The notes under the pieces are model-generated. The model was not told the origin of the DNA, did no database searches, and saw only the letters and a program-made list of their open reading frames with translations. The translations under genes and the position numbers were made by a program. From Oribacterium parvum (GTDB lineage: Bacteria > Bacillota > Clostridia > Lachnospirales > Lachnospiraceae), in contig CALIEL010000159.1 of the NCBI GenBank assembly GCA_938022235.1, positions 1-13,645 on the forward strand: a DNA stretch of 13,645 nucleotides, in the 5' to 3' direction. Numbering within the stretch: position 1 is the stretch's first letter; every line of letters begins with the position of its first letter. Shown here one piece after another: positions 1 through 6,822 of this stretch.

Positions 1-636
1 GTAAATGCAGGTCACGGAACCAAGGGGGGAGAGAAGCAGAGAACCCTTTGCCATCCGGACGGCACCAGAAAGTTAACCGGCGGAACCAATGCGGCAGGCG
101 TGACTACGGCTTCGGCAGTGTCCTCCGGTATGACCTTCCAGGACGGCACCAGAGAAGCTACCGTAACATTGCAGATGGCTCATATTTTAGGGAAAAAGCT
201 TCTGGCAGAGGGATATGATGTGCTGATGATTCGCAGTGAAGAGGATGTTCAGCTGGACAATATTGCCCGTACCGTTTTAGCCAATAACAAGGCGGATGCC
301 CACATTGCTATGCATTGGGATGCAACCACCAAGGACAAGGGCGCATTCTTTATGTCCGTTCCGGAGGGATTAAAGAGGATGGAGCCGGTGGCAAGTAACT
401 GGCAGAACCACGAAAAGCTGGGAGACAGCTTAATCAGCGGTTTAAAGGGACAGGGAGTGAAGATTTTCGGAAAGGGAAGAATGGATATGGATTTAACCCA
501 AACCTCCTATTCCACCATTCCTTCTGTAGACATTGAGCTGGGAGATAAGGTCTCCGACCATGGTGAAAAGACCTTAAACAATCTGGCAGATGGATTGGTA
601 AAGGGAGTAAATATCTACTACGGATTTTCCTCTTAA
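1..636 (+). CDS. N-acetylmuramoyl-L-alanine amidase (Amidase_3 family), 5' end cut by window
   Basis: The reading frame is open from base 1 and ends at TAA 634-636, giving 211 residues; the true start lies outside the window. Zinc amidases of this family cut the bond between N-acetylmuramic acid and L-alanine in peptidoglycan, outside the membrane. All expected metal and catalytic positions are visible: NAGHG at fragment residues 2-6 (first zinc His is H5), Glu52 in TREAT (second ligand), H105 in HIAMHWDA (third ligand, family form SxHxN), and E179 in VDIELGD (catalytic Glu). The catalytic domain is therefore almost whole, and what is missing is upstream (signal peptide or other domains). An in-frame GTG at 100 cannot be the start because it would drop the first zinc ligand. 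It ends just before a strong terminator. Amidase family is sure; whether it acts in growth, cell separation or lysis cannot be told. Confidence 0.88.
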   Translation, partial: VNAGHGTKGGEKQRTLCHPDGTRKLTGGTNAAGVTTASAVSSGMTFQDGTREATVTLQMAHILGKKLLAEGYDVLMIRSEEDVQLDNIARTVLANNKADAHIAMHWDATTKDKGAFFMSVPEGLKRMEPVASNWQNHEKLGDSLISGLKGQGVKIFGKGRMDMDLTQTSYSTIPSVDIELGDKVSDHGEKTLNNLADGLVKGVNIYYGFSS

Positions 637-665
637 ATAGGCTCCTTAAAGAATTTATAAAAGAA

Positions 666-737
666 TAGTTTTGCAGTAAAGGTCTGAAAACGAGACGTTC
701 CAAGCTGTCTCGATTTCAGACCTTTTTTGTAGAAAAA
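666..737 (+). terminator. Hairpin terminator after the amidase; miniature copy of the window's repeat element
   Basis: Arms AAAGGTCTGAAA (678-689) and TTTCAGACCTTTTTT (714-728) enclose a second perfect stem CGAGAC (691-696)/GTCTCG (707-712), followed by a T tract: a textbook rho-independent terminator 30 bp after the amidase stop. The outer arms and flanks on both sides (666-690 and 713-737) match the ends of the large repeat at 12282-12412 almost base for base, while the large repeat's interior is absent and replaced by the small CGAGAC hairpin. It may therefore be a deletion derivative of that repeat family. Confidence 0.85.
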
Positions 738-743
738 AGAGAG

Positions 744-771
744 TGGCTTTTTTAGAGGAAATCTGTATAAT
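744..771 (+). promoter_or_regulatory. Candidate sigma-70-type promoter for the 845 gene
   Basis: A perfect -10 box TATAAT lies at 766-771, 74 bp before the ATG. The best -35 at 16 bp spacing is TGGCTT (744-749), which is poor. It sits just after the amidase terminator, where a new transcription unit is expected. The -10 is convincing, the -35 is not. Confidence 0.45.
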
Positions 772-844
772 GGAGAAGGTTCATAAAATTTACGGAGTAT
801 TCTTAAGAAATTAAGATTCTAAAAAATATCGGAGGAAATAAAAG

Positions 845-1864
845 ATGGTTTTAGTGAAGACTTTGGCAGAGGGCTTAGGGTTTTATTATGATAAGAACGG
901 TAATGCTGCAGTGGGAGAGGTCGGCGGTTATGATATGCTGATTACAAATGCGGATAAAGGCTCTCTATATTATCTGAATGTCTCTGTCACCAGAGGCGAG
1001 AAGCCCACAAAGGCGGACTTTGAAGGCATAAAAGAGTATAATAAATATTTAAAGACTATAGGAGTGAACAAGAAAAATTATCGTGTGGTTTTCACCCTTG
1101 GCGGAGCCTTTACCAAGGACGGTACTGTGAAAAGATTCCAAGAGATTTTACCGGCTTTGGCCAGATTCCTGCAGGATAGGGGATTTCAGAATTGTTCGGA
1201 AATCAGCGGCGTTACTCAGGGAGTATCCACCTATTTTGCTCAGGGAGTAAAGATTATTACAAAATCGGAATATGCGGAGATTGAAAGAGGAATTCAGGAA
1301 AAACAGGAGAAGATTGCCCTTAGAGGATCAAGCAGTATCTTATTGGGAACAGTAGGTGCTCTTTTAGGCGCAGTGGTAGCAGGGGCAGTGGTTCTCGGTA
1401 TTTCTCAGTTGGGCTATGTAAGCTGGTTTGGCGGTGTAGTCATGGGCGGTTTGGTTATGGGAGGATATAAAGTTTTTGCCGGTCGAATTCAAAAGATCGG
1501 TATTATCATCTCCGCCATTATTATGCTGGCAGCTATGTACTTAATTAACCGCCTGGATTGGGCATTAATGATTCAGCGATATTTTACACCGGATATGTTC
1601 GGCATGGAGGGAACAAAGCTCAGCCTGTCTTTTACGTTTAAAAATGTAGTGGCTATTGTGGAAACGGCCAATTTGCAAGCAGATTATTTTAAGAATCTCG
1701 GTTTACAGCTGTTGTTCACTTTTATTTGCGGATTAGTGACTTCCATCGGCGTAGTGCAGTGGGACAAGAACTCCTTCCTGGCTTATCCCATTGGAGAAGA
1801 AAAGCAGGATGTACAGGATGCAGGTCTTCCTTATACAGATAGCTTTGGAGATTCAGAGGAATAA
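845..1864 (+). CDS. Membrane protein of unknown function, soluble N-terminal domain plus four TM segments
   Basis: The 339-residue protein starts at ATG 845 behind a strong GGAGG (831-835, spacing 9). I do not recognise the family. Residues 1-160 look like a soluble alpha/beta domain (for example LYYLNVSVTRG at 41-51 and YRVVFTLGGAFTKDG at 79-93) ending in a charged helix at about 141-160. Hydrophobic segments follow at about 163-187, 191-211, 217-235 and 286-306, with small-residue Gly/Ala-rich helices in the first two (GALLGAVVAG, GGVVMGGLVMGG). The tail from 307 is acidic. No signal peptide is seen, so the first 160 residues are probably cytosolic. It stands alone between two hairpin terminators with its own candidate promoter, so context gives no clue to its role. 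It is surely expressed protein-coding sequence; function unknown. Confidence 0.85.
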   Translation: MVLVKTLAEGLGFYYDKNGNAAVGEVGGYDMLITNADKGSLYYLNVSVTRGEKPTKADFEGIKEYNKYLKTIGVNKKNYRVVFTLGGAFTKDGTVKRFQEILPALARFLQDRGFQNCSEISGVTQGVSTYFAQGVKIITKSEYAEIERGIQEKQEKIALRGSSSILLGTVGALLGAVVAGAVVLGISQLGYVSWFGGVVMGGLVMGGYKVFAGRIQKIGIIISAIIMLAAMYLINRLDWALMIQRYFTPDMFGMEGTKLSLSFTFKNVVAIVETANLQADYFKNLGLQLLFTFICGLVTSIGVVQWDKNSFLAYPIGEEKQDVQDAGLPYTDSFGDSEE

Positions 1865-1873
1865 GATTTTTCC

Positions 1874-1920
1874 AAGAAGGGGATGTAAAAAATTATTTTG
1901 ATTTTTTACATCCTCTTCTT
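1874..1920 (+). terminator. Long hairpin terminator after the 845 gene
   Basis: Arms of 19 bases at 1874-1892 and 1902-1920 pair with a single G.U (AAGAAGGGGATGTAAAAAA with TTTTTTACATCCTCTTCTT), loop 9 nt, starting 9 bp after the stop. The T run lies inside the 3' arm instead of after the stem, so it could work as a terminator in either direction or as a 3'-end stabiliser. Confidence 0.75.
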
Positions 1921-2063
1921 ATATGAATTTGAAATAGGCCGATAATTTATAAGGAAATGAGATAGGAACGAATATGGCATTGAAAAACATTGTAGGAAGC
2001 TGGGAACAAGGCTTTTTGTAGTGCGGGTTTTCTCTGCCCCTCTCCTGACTCAAGAGAAATTCC

Positions 2064-2092
2064 TTGTTTTTTTAAGAAAGTATTTGTATACT
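2064..2092 (+). promoter_or_regulatory. Candidate promoter upstream of the Na/Pi transporter
   Basis: TTGTTT (2064-2069), 17 bp, TATACT (2087-2092). The -10 matches five of six consensus bases and spacing is ideal, though the -35 is weak and overlaps the T run of the preceding hairpin. Transcription from here would begin inside the hairpin at 2093-2122, so either this promoter or the terminator reading of that hairpin is likely wrong. Confidence 0.4.
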
Positions 2093-2122
2093 AAGCCAAG
2101 TGTTTTTACACTGGCTTTTTTT
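2093..2122 (+). terminator. Terminator-like hairpin in the Na/Pi transporter leader
   Basis: AAGCCAAGTGT (2093-2103) pairs with ACACTGGCTT (2108-2117) with one bulged A, a TTTT loop and a following T run to 2122. It is 109 bp upstream of the transporter ATG and 170 bp past the previous terminator, so it either ends a short leader transcript or acts as an attenuator. Confidence 0.55.
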
Positions 2123-2230
2123 ACGTTACAGGATTTCTCAGGAGGGAAGTCGGGTAGGTTATAGACTATAAGAAGAGTAGAAGGAAACGGTCTTTTTACG
2201 GGTCTAAAGAAAAGGGGAGAAAAGAGAATC

Positions 2231-3916
2231 ATGGAATTCATCGGAAGCCTTTTTGGCTTAATTGGTGGTTTGGGAATGTTTCTATACGGTATGACGGTGA
2301 TGAGTGACGGTATGCAAAAAGCCGCCAGCTCCCGTATGTCCAAGTTCCTGAATTTGGTAACGGGAAATCGTGTGATGGCCGTTGTTTTAGGAGCAGCCAT
2401 AACAGCTCTTGTGCAATCCTCCTCTGCAACCACCGTTATGGTGGTAGGTTTTGTAAATGCCGGAATCTTGAATCTTAGTCAGTCTGTCGGCATTATCATG
2501 GGTGCCAATATCGGAACCACCATTACCGCTTGGATGGTTTCCTTAACCCAGGTGTCCAGCTCTTCTTTGGCTTTTCTGAAGCCGGAATTTTTTGCACCAC
2601 TCTTAGTGGGAGTGGGTGCCTTCCGCCTTCTTTTCGGGAAAAAAGGTAAAGATGATCTTGTAGCCAATTTCTGTATCGGTGTAGGATTTATCTTTATCGG
2701 TTTGGAATTCATGAGTGATTCCGTGTCTCCCTATGCGGATTCTCCTATTTTTGCGAAGGCCTTTCAGGTAATGGGAGGAAATCCTATTCTTGGTATTTTA
2801 ACCGGTGCGGTGGTAACGGGAATTATCCAGTCCTCTGCAGCTTCCGTATCCATCCTTCAGACCTTGGCTTTATCCGGTGCGGTACCGAGAGCTGCGGGCT
2901 TCTATATTACTCTGGGACAAAACATCGGTACCTGTGTAACAGCTATGCTTTCCTCTACCGGAGCCTCCAGAACCGCGAAGAGAGCGGCGGTAATTCACCT
3001 TCTCTTTAATGTGACCGGTGCGATTTTGTTCGGAGCTATTATTTTCTTTTTAAGTCTTCCAATGAAGAGTTTTTTCCAGGGACAACTAAGCCCTGTAGAA
3101 ATTTCCCTCTTCCATACCATATTTAACGTATCCTGTACCGTTGTTTTATTCCCCTTTGGAGATCTACTGGTGAATCTTTCCGGAACTTTGGTTAGAGAGA
3201 GTAAGCAGGATAAGGAGGATGAGGAGAATCCGAACCACTACACGGAGGTGGAGAAGAATCTGATTCAGCACTTGGACAAGCGTATTTTGGAATCTCCCGC
3301 TATTGCCATTTCCGCTACTAAGGCAGAGGTTGTCAATATGGCCAGAATTACGGCGGTAAATATCTCTCACGCCATGGGCATCTTACTGGAAGAGAAGGTG
3401 GAAGAAATTCAAGAGGTTTATGCCAGAGAGAAAATCATTGATAATATGCAGAAGCTTCTGACGGATTATCTGATTCACATCGGAAATCTTTCTTTAAATG
3501 AGAATCAGAAGCTGGAAGTGACCAATATGTTTAATACTATTACCGATGTTGAAAGAGCTGCGGATCATGCGGAAAATATTGCGGAGCAGGCTCAGTATGC
3601 TCAGGATCACGATATCTCTTTCTCGGAAATCGGTCAGGATGATTTAAAGAAGATTTCCAATAAGGTTATGGAGTCCTTTGAAGCCAGTATTGATGCCTTT
3701 GAGAACAATGACTTGGATGCTGTGGTAAGGACAGCTCATCTGGAGGATCAGGTGGATGAGATGGAAGAGGATATGAGAGAGACCCATATTCTAAGATTAA
3801 GCTCCGGGGACTGTGTGCCTCAGGCCGGTGTAATTTTCCTGGATGTCATTTCCGACTTGGAAAGAATTTCCGATCATGCGGATAATGTGGCGGGTTATGT
3901 GAAAACGATGATTTAA
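2231..3916 (+). CDS. Na+/phosphate cotransporter family protein with C-terminal PhoU-like domain
   Basis: 561 residues, ATG behind GGGGAG (about 2214-2219). The family moves inorganic phosphate with Na+ across the cytoplasmic membrane. Two inverted-topology Na_Pi_cotrans repeats are clear from paired signatures: QSSSATT (62-68) with GANIGT (91-96), and QSSAAS (200-205) with GQNIGT (229-234). Hydrophobic segments cover about residues 5-325. A charged linker (323-345) leads to a PhoU-like helical domain (about 360-561) carrying two characteristic motifs, ERAADHAENIA (441-451) and SDLERISDHADNVAGY (541-556), whose acidic and His residues match PhoU metal-binding helices. Length fits the YjbB/NptA-type bacterial proteins. 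It is monocistronic, with no pst or pho genes beside it. Family assignment is firm; direction of transport and the role of the PhoU part in gating are inference. Confidence 0.93.
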   Translation: MEFIGSLFGLIGGLGMFLYGMTVMSDGMQKAASSRMSKFLNLVTGNRVMAVVLGAAITALVQSSSATTVMVVGFVNAGILNLSQSVGIIMGANIGTTITAWMVSLTQVSSSSLAFLKPEFFAPLLVGVGAFRLLFGKKGKDDLVANFCIGVGFIFIGLEFMSDSVSPYADSPIFAKAFQVMGGNPILGILTGAVVTGIIQSSAASVSILQTLALSGAVPRAAGFYITLGQNIGTCVTAMLSSTGASRTAKRAAVIHLLFNVTGAILFGAIIFFLSLPMKSFFQGQLSPVEISLFHTIFNVSCTVVLFPFGDLLVNLSGTLVRESKQDKEDEENPNHYTEVEKNLIQHLDKRILESPAIAISATKAEVVNMARITAVNISHAMGILLEEKVEEIQEVYAREKIIDNMQKLLTDYLIHIGNLSLNENQKLEVTNMFNTITDVERAADHAENIAEQAQYAQDHDISFSEIGQDDLKKISNKVMESFEASIDAFENNDLDAVVRTAHLEDQVDEMEEDMRETHILRLSSGDCVPQAGVIFLDVISDLERISDHADNVAGYVKTMI

Positions 3917-4123
3917 AAAAAAGAGCGGTAAAATCAAAATGGTTTTCTAAGCAATATAGGTCTAAAATCGGGGCACGCTCTCGCTAGCATCGCCACGTAG
4001 CGGATACTAAGCGAAAAACTGCATTTCACTTGTTTTTCGCAAGTACCGACGGGCTCAGACTACCCCATATTTAGACCTATATTGCCGAAAACCTATATAT
4101 TTTGATTTTACCACTCTTTTTTT
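3916..4123 (+). terminator. Very long composite hairpin acting as terminator of the transporter gene
   Basis: Nested arms begin at the stop codon. AAAAAAAGAG (3916-3925) pairs with CTCTTTTTTT (4114-4123). GGTAAAATCAAAA (3927-3939) pairs with TTTTGATTTTACC (4100-4112). GGTTTTC (3941-3947) pairs with GAAAACC (4087-4093), and GC plus the repeat's own arm (3951-3966) pairs with 4070-4085. The 3' arm ends in seven T. The repeat element forms the apex. The remaining gene-free stretch to 4353 holds an AT-rich perfect palindrome (4185-4198), then the gap promoter. Confidence 0.7.
3927..4113 (+). repeat. Palindromic intergenic repeat, copy 1 (131-bp core 3953-4083)
   Basis: The core is about 89% identical, with no gaps, to the reverse complement of 12282-12412; homology continues about 25-28 bp into the flanks on both sides. 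Predicted fold: outer stem 3953-3966/4070-4083, GGGG (3970-3973)/CCCC (4063-4066), then CGT 3997-3999 shifted stem with ACG 4049-4051 (3996-3998 by strict numbering), CGG (4001-4003)/CCG (4046-4048), TAC (4005-4007)/GTA (4043-4045) and a perfect 9-bp hairpin GCGAAAAAC (4011-4019)/GTTTTTCGC (4032-4040) with a 12-nt loop. The segments 3974-3995 and 4052-4062 are unpaired in this fold yet nearly unchanged between copies. No open reading frame is present. It resembles MITE or ERIC-type palindromic units in size and shape. Confidence 0.88.
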
Positions 4124-4272
4124 ATGCTATGGTTTCCGGAATAAGGATGATAGGAAGAACTTCAAGAAAGCGGAATTAGATTTAAAAATAATTATTTTAA
4201 TAATGATTTAATTTTTCTTTTTAGAAATCTGTAAACATTTGGTGAAAACTTGCGTTTTTTCGTCATTTGTAC

Positions 4273-4301
4273 TTGCAAAAACACATTGCCTGCAATAGAA
4301 T
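4273..4301 (+). promoter_or_regulatory. Promoter of the gap-pgk-tpiA cluster
   Basis: TTGCAA (4273-4278), 17-bp spacer, TAGAAT (4296-4301): good sigma-70-type boxes at ideal spacing, 52 bp before the gap ATG. The leader contains TTAAGAAATTAA (4313-4324) and ends in AGGAGG (4340-4345). A strong promoter fits a highly expressed glycolytic gene. Confidence 0.75.
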
Positions 4302-4353
4302 GAACGTGCTGTTTAAGAAATTAAAATGATTTATTATGTAGGAGGAAAAGGAT

Positions 4354-5379
4354 ATGGCAGTAAAAGTAGCGATTAACGGATTTGGACGTATCGGACGTTT
4401 GGCATTTCGTCAGATGTTTGATCATGAAGGAACAGAGATTGTTGCCATCAACGATTTAACCGATCCTAAGATGCTTGCGCACCTTTTAAAGTATGATTCT
4501 TCTCAGGGAAGATATAAGTATGAAGATACAGTAGTTGCCGGAGAAGACTATATCGAAGTTAAGGGAAAGAAGATTAAGATTTACAAGGAGGCTGACGCTT
4601 CCAAGTTACCTTGGGGACAGCTTTCCGTAGACGTAGTTCTTGAGTGTACAGGTTTCTACACCTCCAAGGATAAGGCAAATGCTCATATCCAGGCCGGTGC
4701 TAAGAAGGTAGTTATTTCCGCACCTGCAGGAAATGATCTTCCTACTATCGTATACAATGTTAACCATGAGACCATTAAGGCTGAGGACAACATCATTTCC
4801 GCTGCATCCTGCACCACCAACTGTCTTGCACCGATGGCTAAGGCTTTAAATGATTTCGCTCCAATTCAGTCCGGTATCATGGCAACTATCCATGCTTACA
4901 CCGGAGACCAGATGATTCTTGACGGACCACAGAGAAAGGGAGATTTAAGAAGAGCTCGCGCAGGAGCTATCAACATCGTTCCAAACTCTACCGGTGCTGC
5001 TAAGGCTATCGGCTTGGTTATCCCTGAGTTAAACGGTAAGTTAATCGGTTCTGCACAGAGAGTTCCTGTTCCAACAGGTTCCACAACCCTCCTTTTCGCA
5101 GTTGTTAAGTCTTCTCAGGAAGTTACCAAGGAAGCTATCAATGCTGCTATGAAGAAGGCTTCCGATCCTGAGACCTTTGGCTACACAGAGGAAGAGTTGG
5201 TTTCCAGCGATATCATCGGAATGACCTATGGATCTCTTTTCGATGCTACTCAGACCATGGTATCCAAGGTGGGAGATGACCTTTATGAGGTTCAGGTTGT
5301 ATCTTGGTATGACAACGAGAACTCCTACACTTCTCAGATGGTTCGTACCATTAAGTACTTCGAGAAGTTTGTAAAGTAA
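4354..5379 (+). CDS. gap: Glyceraldehyde-3-phosphate dehydrogenase, type I, NAD-dependent
   Basis: 341 residues, start fixed by AGGAGG (4340-4345) 8 bp before ATG. It oxidises and phosphorylates glyceraldehyde 3-phosphate to 1,3-bisphosphoglycerate in cytosolic glycolysis. Visible motifs: dinucleotide-binding GFGRIGR (9-15), Asp34 in AINDL, which favours NAD over NADP, active-site SCTTNC with Cys153, base His180 in ATIHAYTGD, phosphate-site residues STGAAK (212-217), and RVPVPTGS (236-243). The C-terminal WYDNENSY (318-325) is typical. Length is normal. It is the first gene of gap-pgk-tpiA; no cggR-type regulator precedes it, unlike in Bacillus. A hairpin immediately downstream (5401-5437) may lower read-through into pgk. 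Confidence 0.97.
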   Translation: MAVKVAINGFGRIGRLAFRQMFDHEGTEIVAINDLTDPKMLAHLLKYDSSQGRYKYEDTVVAGEDYIEVKGKKIKIYKEADASKLPWGQLSVDVVLECTGFYTSKDKANAHIQAGAKKVVISAPAGNDLPTIVYNVNHETIKAEDNIISAASCTTNCLAPMAKALNDFAPIQSGIMATIHAYTGDQMILDGPQRKGDLRRARAGAINIVPNSTGAAKAIGLVIPELNGKLIGSAQRVPVPTGSTTLLFAVVKSSQEVTKEAINAAMKKASDPETFGYTEEELVSSDIIGMTYGSLFDATQTMVSKVGDDLYEVQVVSWYDNENSYTSQMVRTIKYFEKFVK

Positions 5380-5400
5380 TTTTATAGGCATAGATTTTTG

Positions 5401-5437
5401 CGGAAAGCCGCCGGAGTGGATCCGGTGGCTTTTTCCG
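5401..5437 (+). terminator. Intercistronic hairpin between gap and pgk, partial terminator candidate
   Basis: CGGAAAGCCGCCGGA (5401-5415) pairs with TCCGGTGGCTTTTTCCG (5421-5437) with one G.U and two bulged T; the loop is GTGGA. A five-T run lies in the 3' arm. It begins 21 bp after the gap stop and ends 20 bp before the pgk ATG. It could attenuate transcription or protect the 3' end of a gap mRNA fragment so that gap exceeds pgk. Confidence 0.6.
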
Positions 5438-5457
5438 AAGTAGAGAAGGAGAGAAGT

Positions 5458-6675
5458 ATGGCAGAGTTAAATAAGAAAACCGTAGATGACATTTCCGTAA
5501 AAGGCAAGAGAGTTTTATGCCGTTGTGACTTTAATGTACCTTTAAAAGAAGGAAAGATTACCGATGAGAACCGCCTTGTGGCAGCTCTTCCTACCATTAA
5601 GAAGCTGATTGCTGATGGCGGAAAGGTGATATTATGTTCTCACCTTGGAAAGCCAAAGGGAGAGCCAAAGCCTGAGCTTTCTTTAGCACCTGTAGCAAAG
5701 CGTCTTTCCGAGCTTTTAGGACAGCCTGTGGTTTTCGCCAAAGATGATACTGTAGTAGGAGAAAATGCTAAAGCTGCAGTAGAAAAGATGAATGACGGAG
5801 ATGTGGTTCTTCTGGAGAATACTCGTTACCGTGCGGAGGAGACTAAGAATGGAGAGGCTTTCTCCAAGGAATTGGCTTCTTTAGCAGATGTTTTTGTAAA
5901 TGATGCTTTTGGAACTGCACACAGAGCTCATTGCTCCAACGTTGGTGTGACCCAGTTTATTTCCGGACCTGCTGTAGTAGGCTACTTAATGCAGAAGGAA
6001 ATTCAGTTCCTGGGACAGGCTGTAGAAAATCCTGTTCGTCCCTTCGTTGCCATTCTTGGCGGTGCTAAGGTGTCCGATAAGTTAAATGTAATCTCCAACC
6101 TTTTAGAGAAATGCAATACTCTGATTATCGGTGGAGGAATGGCATTTACCTTCGTAAAGGCTATGGGCTATGAAATCGGAAAGTCCTTAGTGGATGACGA
6201 GAAGCTTTCCTACTGTAAAGAAATGCTGGAGAAGGGCAAGAAATTAGGCTGTGAAATTCTGCTTCCTGTTGATGCGGTTTGTGCGGCAGGCTTCCCGGAT
6301 CCTATTGATGATGCTAACTTAGCAGTAAAGACCGTGGATATTTCTGAAATTCCTGCAGATATGCTGGGCTTGGATATCGGACCGAAGTCTGCAGAGCTTT
6401 TTGCCAATGCGGTGAAGTCTGCAAAGACTGTGGTATGGAACGGACCTATGGGCGTTTTTGAGAATCCTGTATTGGCTAAGGGAACCATTGCAGTAGCAAA
6501 GGCTTTGGCAGAGACAGAGGCTACTACTATTATCGGTGGTGGAGACAGTGCCGCAGCGGTGAATATCTTGGGCTTCGGAGATAAGATGACTCATATTTCC
6601 ACCGGCGGTGGAGCTTCCTTAGAGTTCCTGGAGGGAAAAGAGCTTCCCGGCGTTGCAGCTGCAAATAATAAGTAA
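5458..6675 (+). CDS. pgk: Phosphoglycerate kinase
   Basis: 405 residues from ATG 5458. The frame is open upstream to a TTG at 5398, but those 20 codons only translate the hairpin and there is no ribosome binding site there, while AAGGAG (about 5446-5451) precedes the ATG properly. The enzyme transfers phosphate from 1,3-bisphosphoglycerate to ADP in the cytosol. Motifs: RCDFNVPL (22-29), SHLGKPKG (61-68), ENTRYRAEE (120-128), NDAFGTAHRAH (148-158), the ATP-site GGAKVSDK (201-208), WNGPMGVFE (327-335), GGGDSAAA (360-367) and STGGGASLEFLEG (381-393). Length is normal for bacteria. Second gene of the cluster, 78 bp after gap, probably co-transcribed from the gap promoter with modulation by the spacer hairpin. 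Confidence 0.97.
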   Translation: MAELNKKTVDDISVKGKRVLCRCDFNVPLKEGKITDENRLVAALPTIKKLIADGGKVILCSHLGKPKGEPKPELSLAPVAKRLSELLGQPVVFAKDDTVVGENAKAAVEKMNDGDVVLLENTRYRAEETKNGEAFSKELASLADVFVNDAFGTAHRAHCSNVGVTQFISGPAVVGYLMQKEIQFLGQAVENPVRPFVAILGGAKVSDKLNVISNLLEKCNTLIIGGGMAFTFVKAMGYEIGKSLVDDEKLSYCKEMLEKGKKLGCEILLPVDAVCAAGFPDPIDDANLAVKTVDISEIPADMLGLDIGPKSAELFANAVKSAKTVVWNGPMGVFENPVLAKGTIAVAKALAETEATTIIGGGDSAAAVNILGFGDKMTHISTGGGASLEFLEGKELPGVAAANNK

Positions 6676-6700
6676 GAAGTTCTATAAATAATCAGATAAA

Positions 6701-6780
6701 TCCGTATGCATAGAAGTCAGTATATACAGATGTCCTTAAGGACAGTAGTCAGTAAATACAGAAATCAGTATATAGAGTAT
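6701..6780 (+). repeat. Five 16-bp imperfect tandem repeats in the pgk-tpiA spacer
   Basis: Units start at 6701, 6717, 6733, 6749 and 6765, all beginning TC: TCCGTATGCATAGAAG, TCAGTATATACAGATG, TCCTTAAGGACAGTAG, TCAGTAAATACAGAAA, TCAGTATATAGAGTAT. The third unit is most changed and forms a perfect 14-bp palindrome TGTCCTTAAGGACA (6731-6744). A second palindrome, ATTATGCATAAT (6779-6790), follows the array and shares TATGCAT with unit one. No clear promoter or terminator is seen in the spacer. Confidence 0.75.
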
Positions 6781-6822
6781 TATGCATAATATATATAGAA
6801 ATTGTAGGAAATAGGTGAGAAG

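Larger units (their letters stand above)
2005..2144 (+). promoter_or_regulatory. Structured region upstream of the Na/Pi transporter, possible attenuator
   Basis: The gene-free stretch 1865-2230 holds, after the terminator, a run of pairable segments. AACAAGG (2005-2011) pairs with CCTTGTT (2062-2068), which is followed by more T. Inside it TTTCTCT (2029-2035) pairs with AGAGAAA (2053-2059). A second hairpin with T tail follows at 2093-2122. Downstream, GGATTTCTC (2131-2139) plus GGAG (2141-2144) is complementary to GAGAAATTCC (2054-2063) and CTCC (2042-2045), so it could compete with the first structure. This pattern of exclusive pairings resembles a leader attenuator, but I match it to no known riboswitch. 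1921-2004 shows nothing else. Confidence 0.4.

Noticed and set aside
3953..4083. CRISPR repeat or insertion sequence with transposase
   Set aside because: There are no spaced short repeats and no open frame inside the element. Two dispersed inverted copies fit a non-coding palindromic element instead.
5398..5457. Upstream extension of pgk from a TTG at 5398
   Set aside because: The 20 extra residues translate the gap-pgk hairpin, have no ribosome binding site before them, and do not fit the family's N-terminus. ATG 5458 has a good site.
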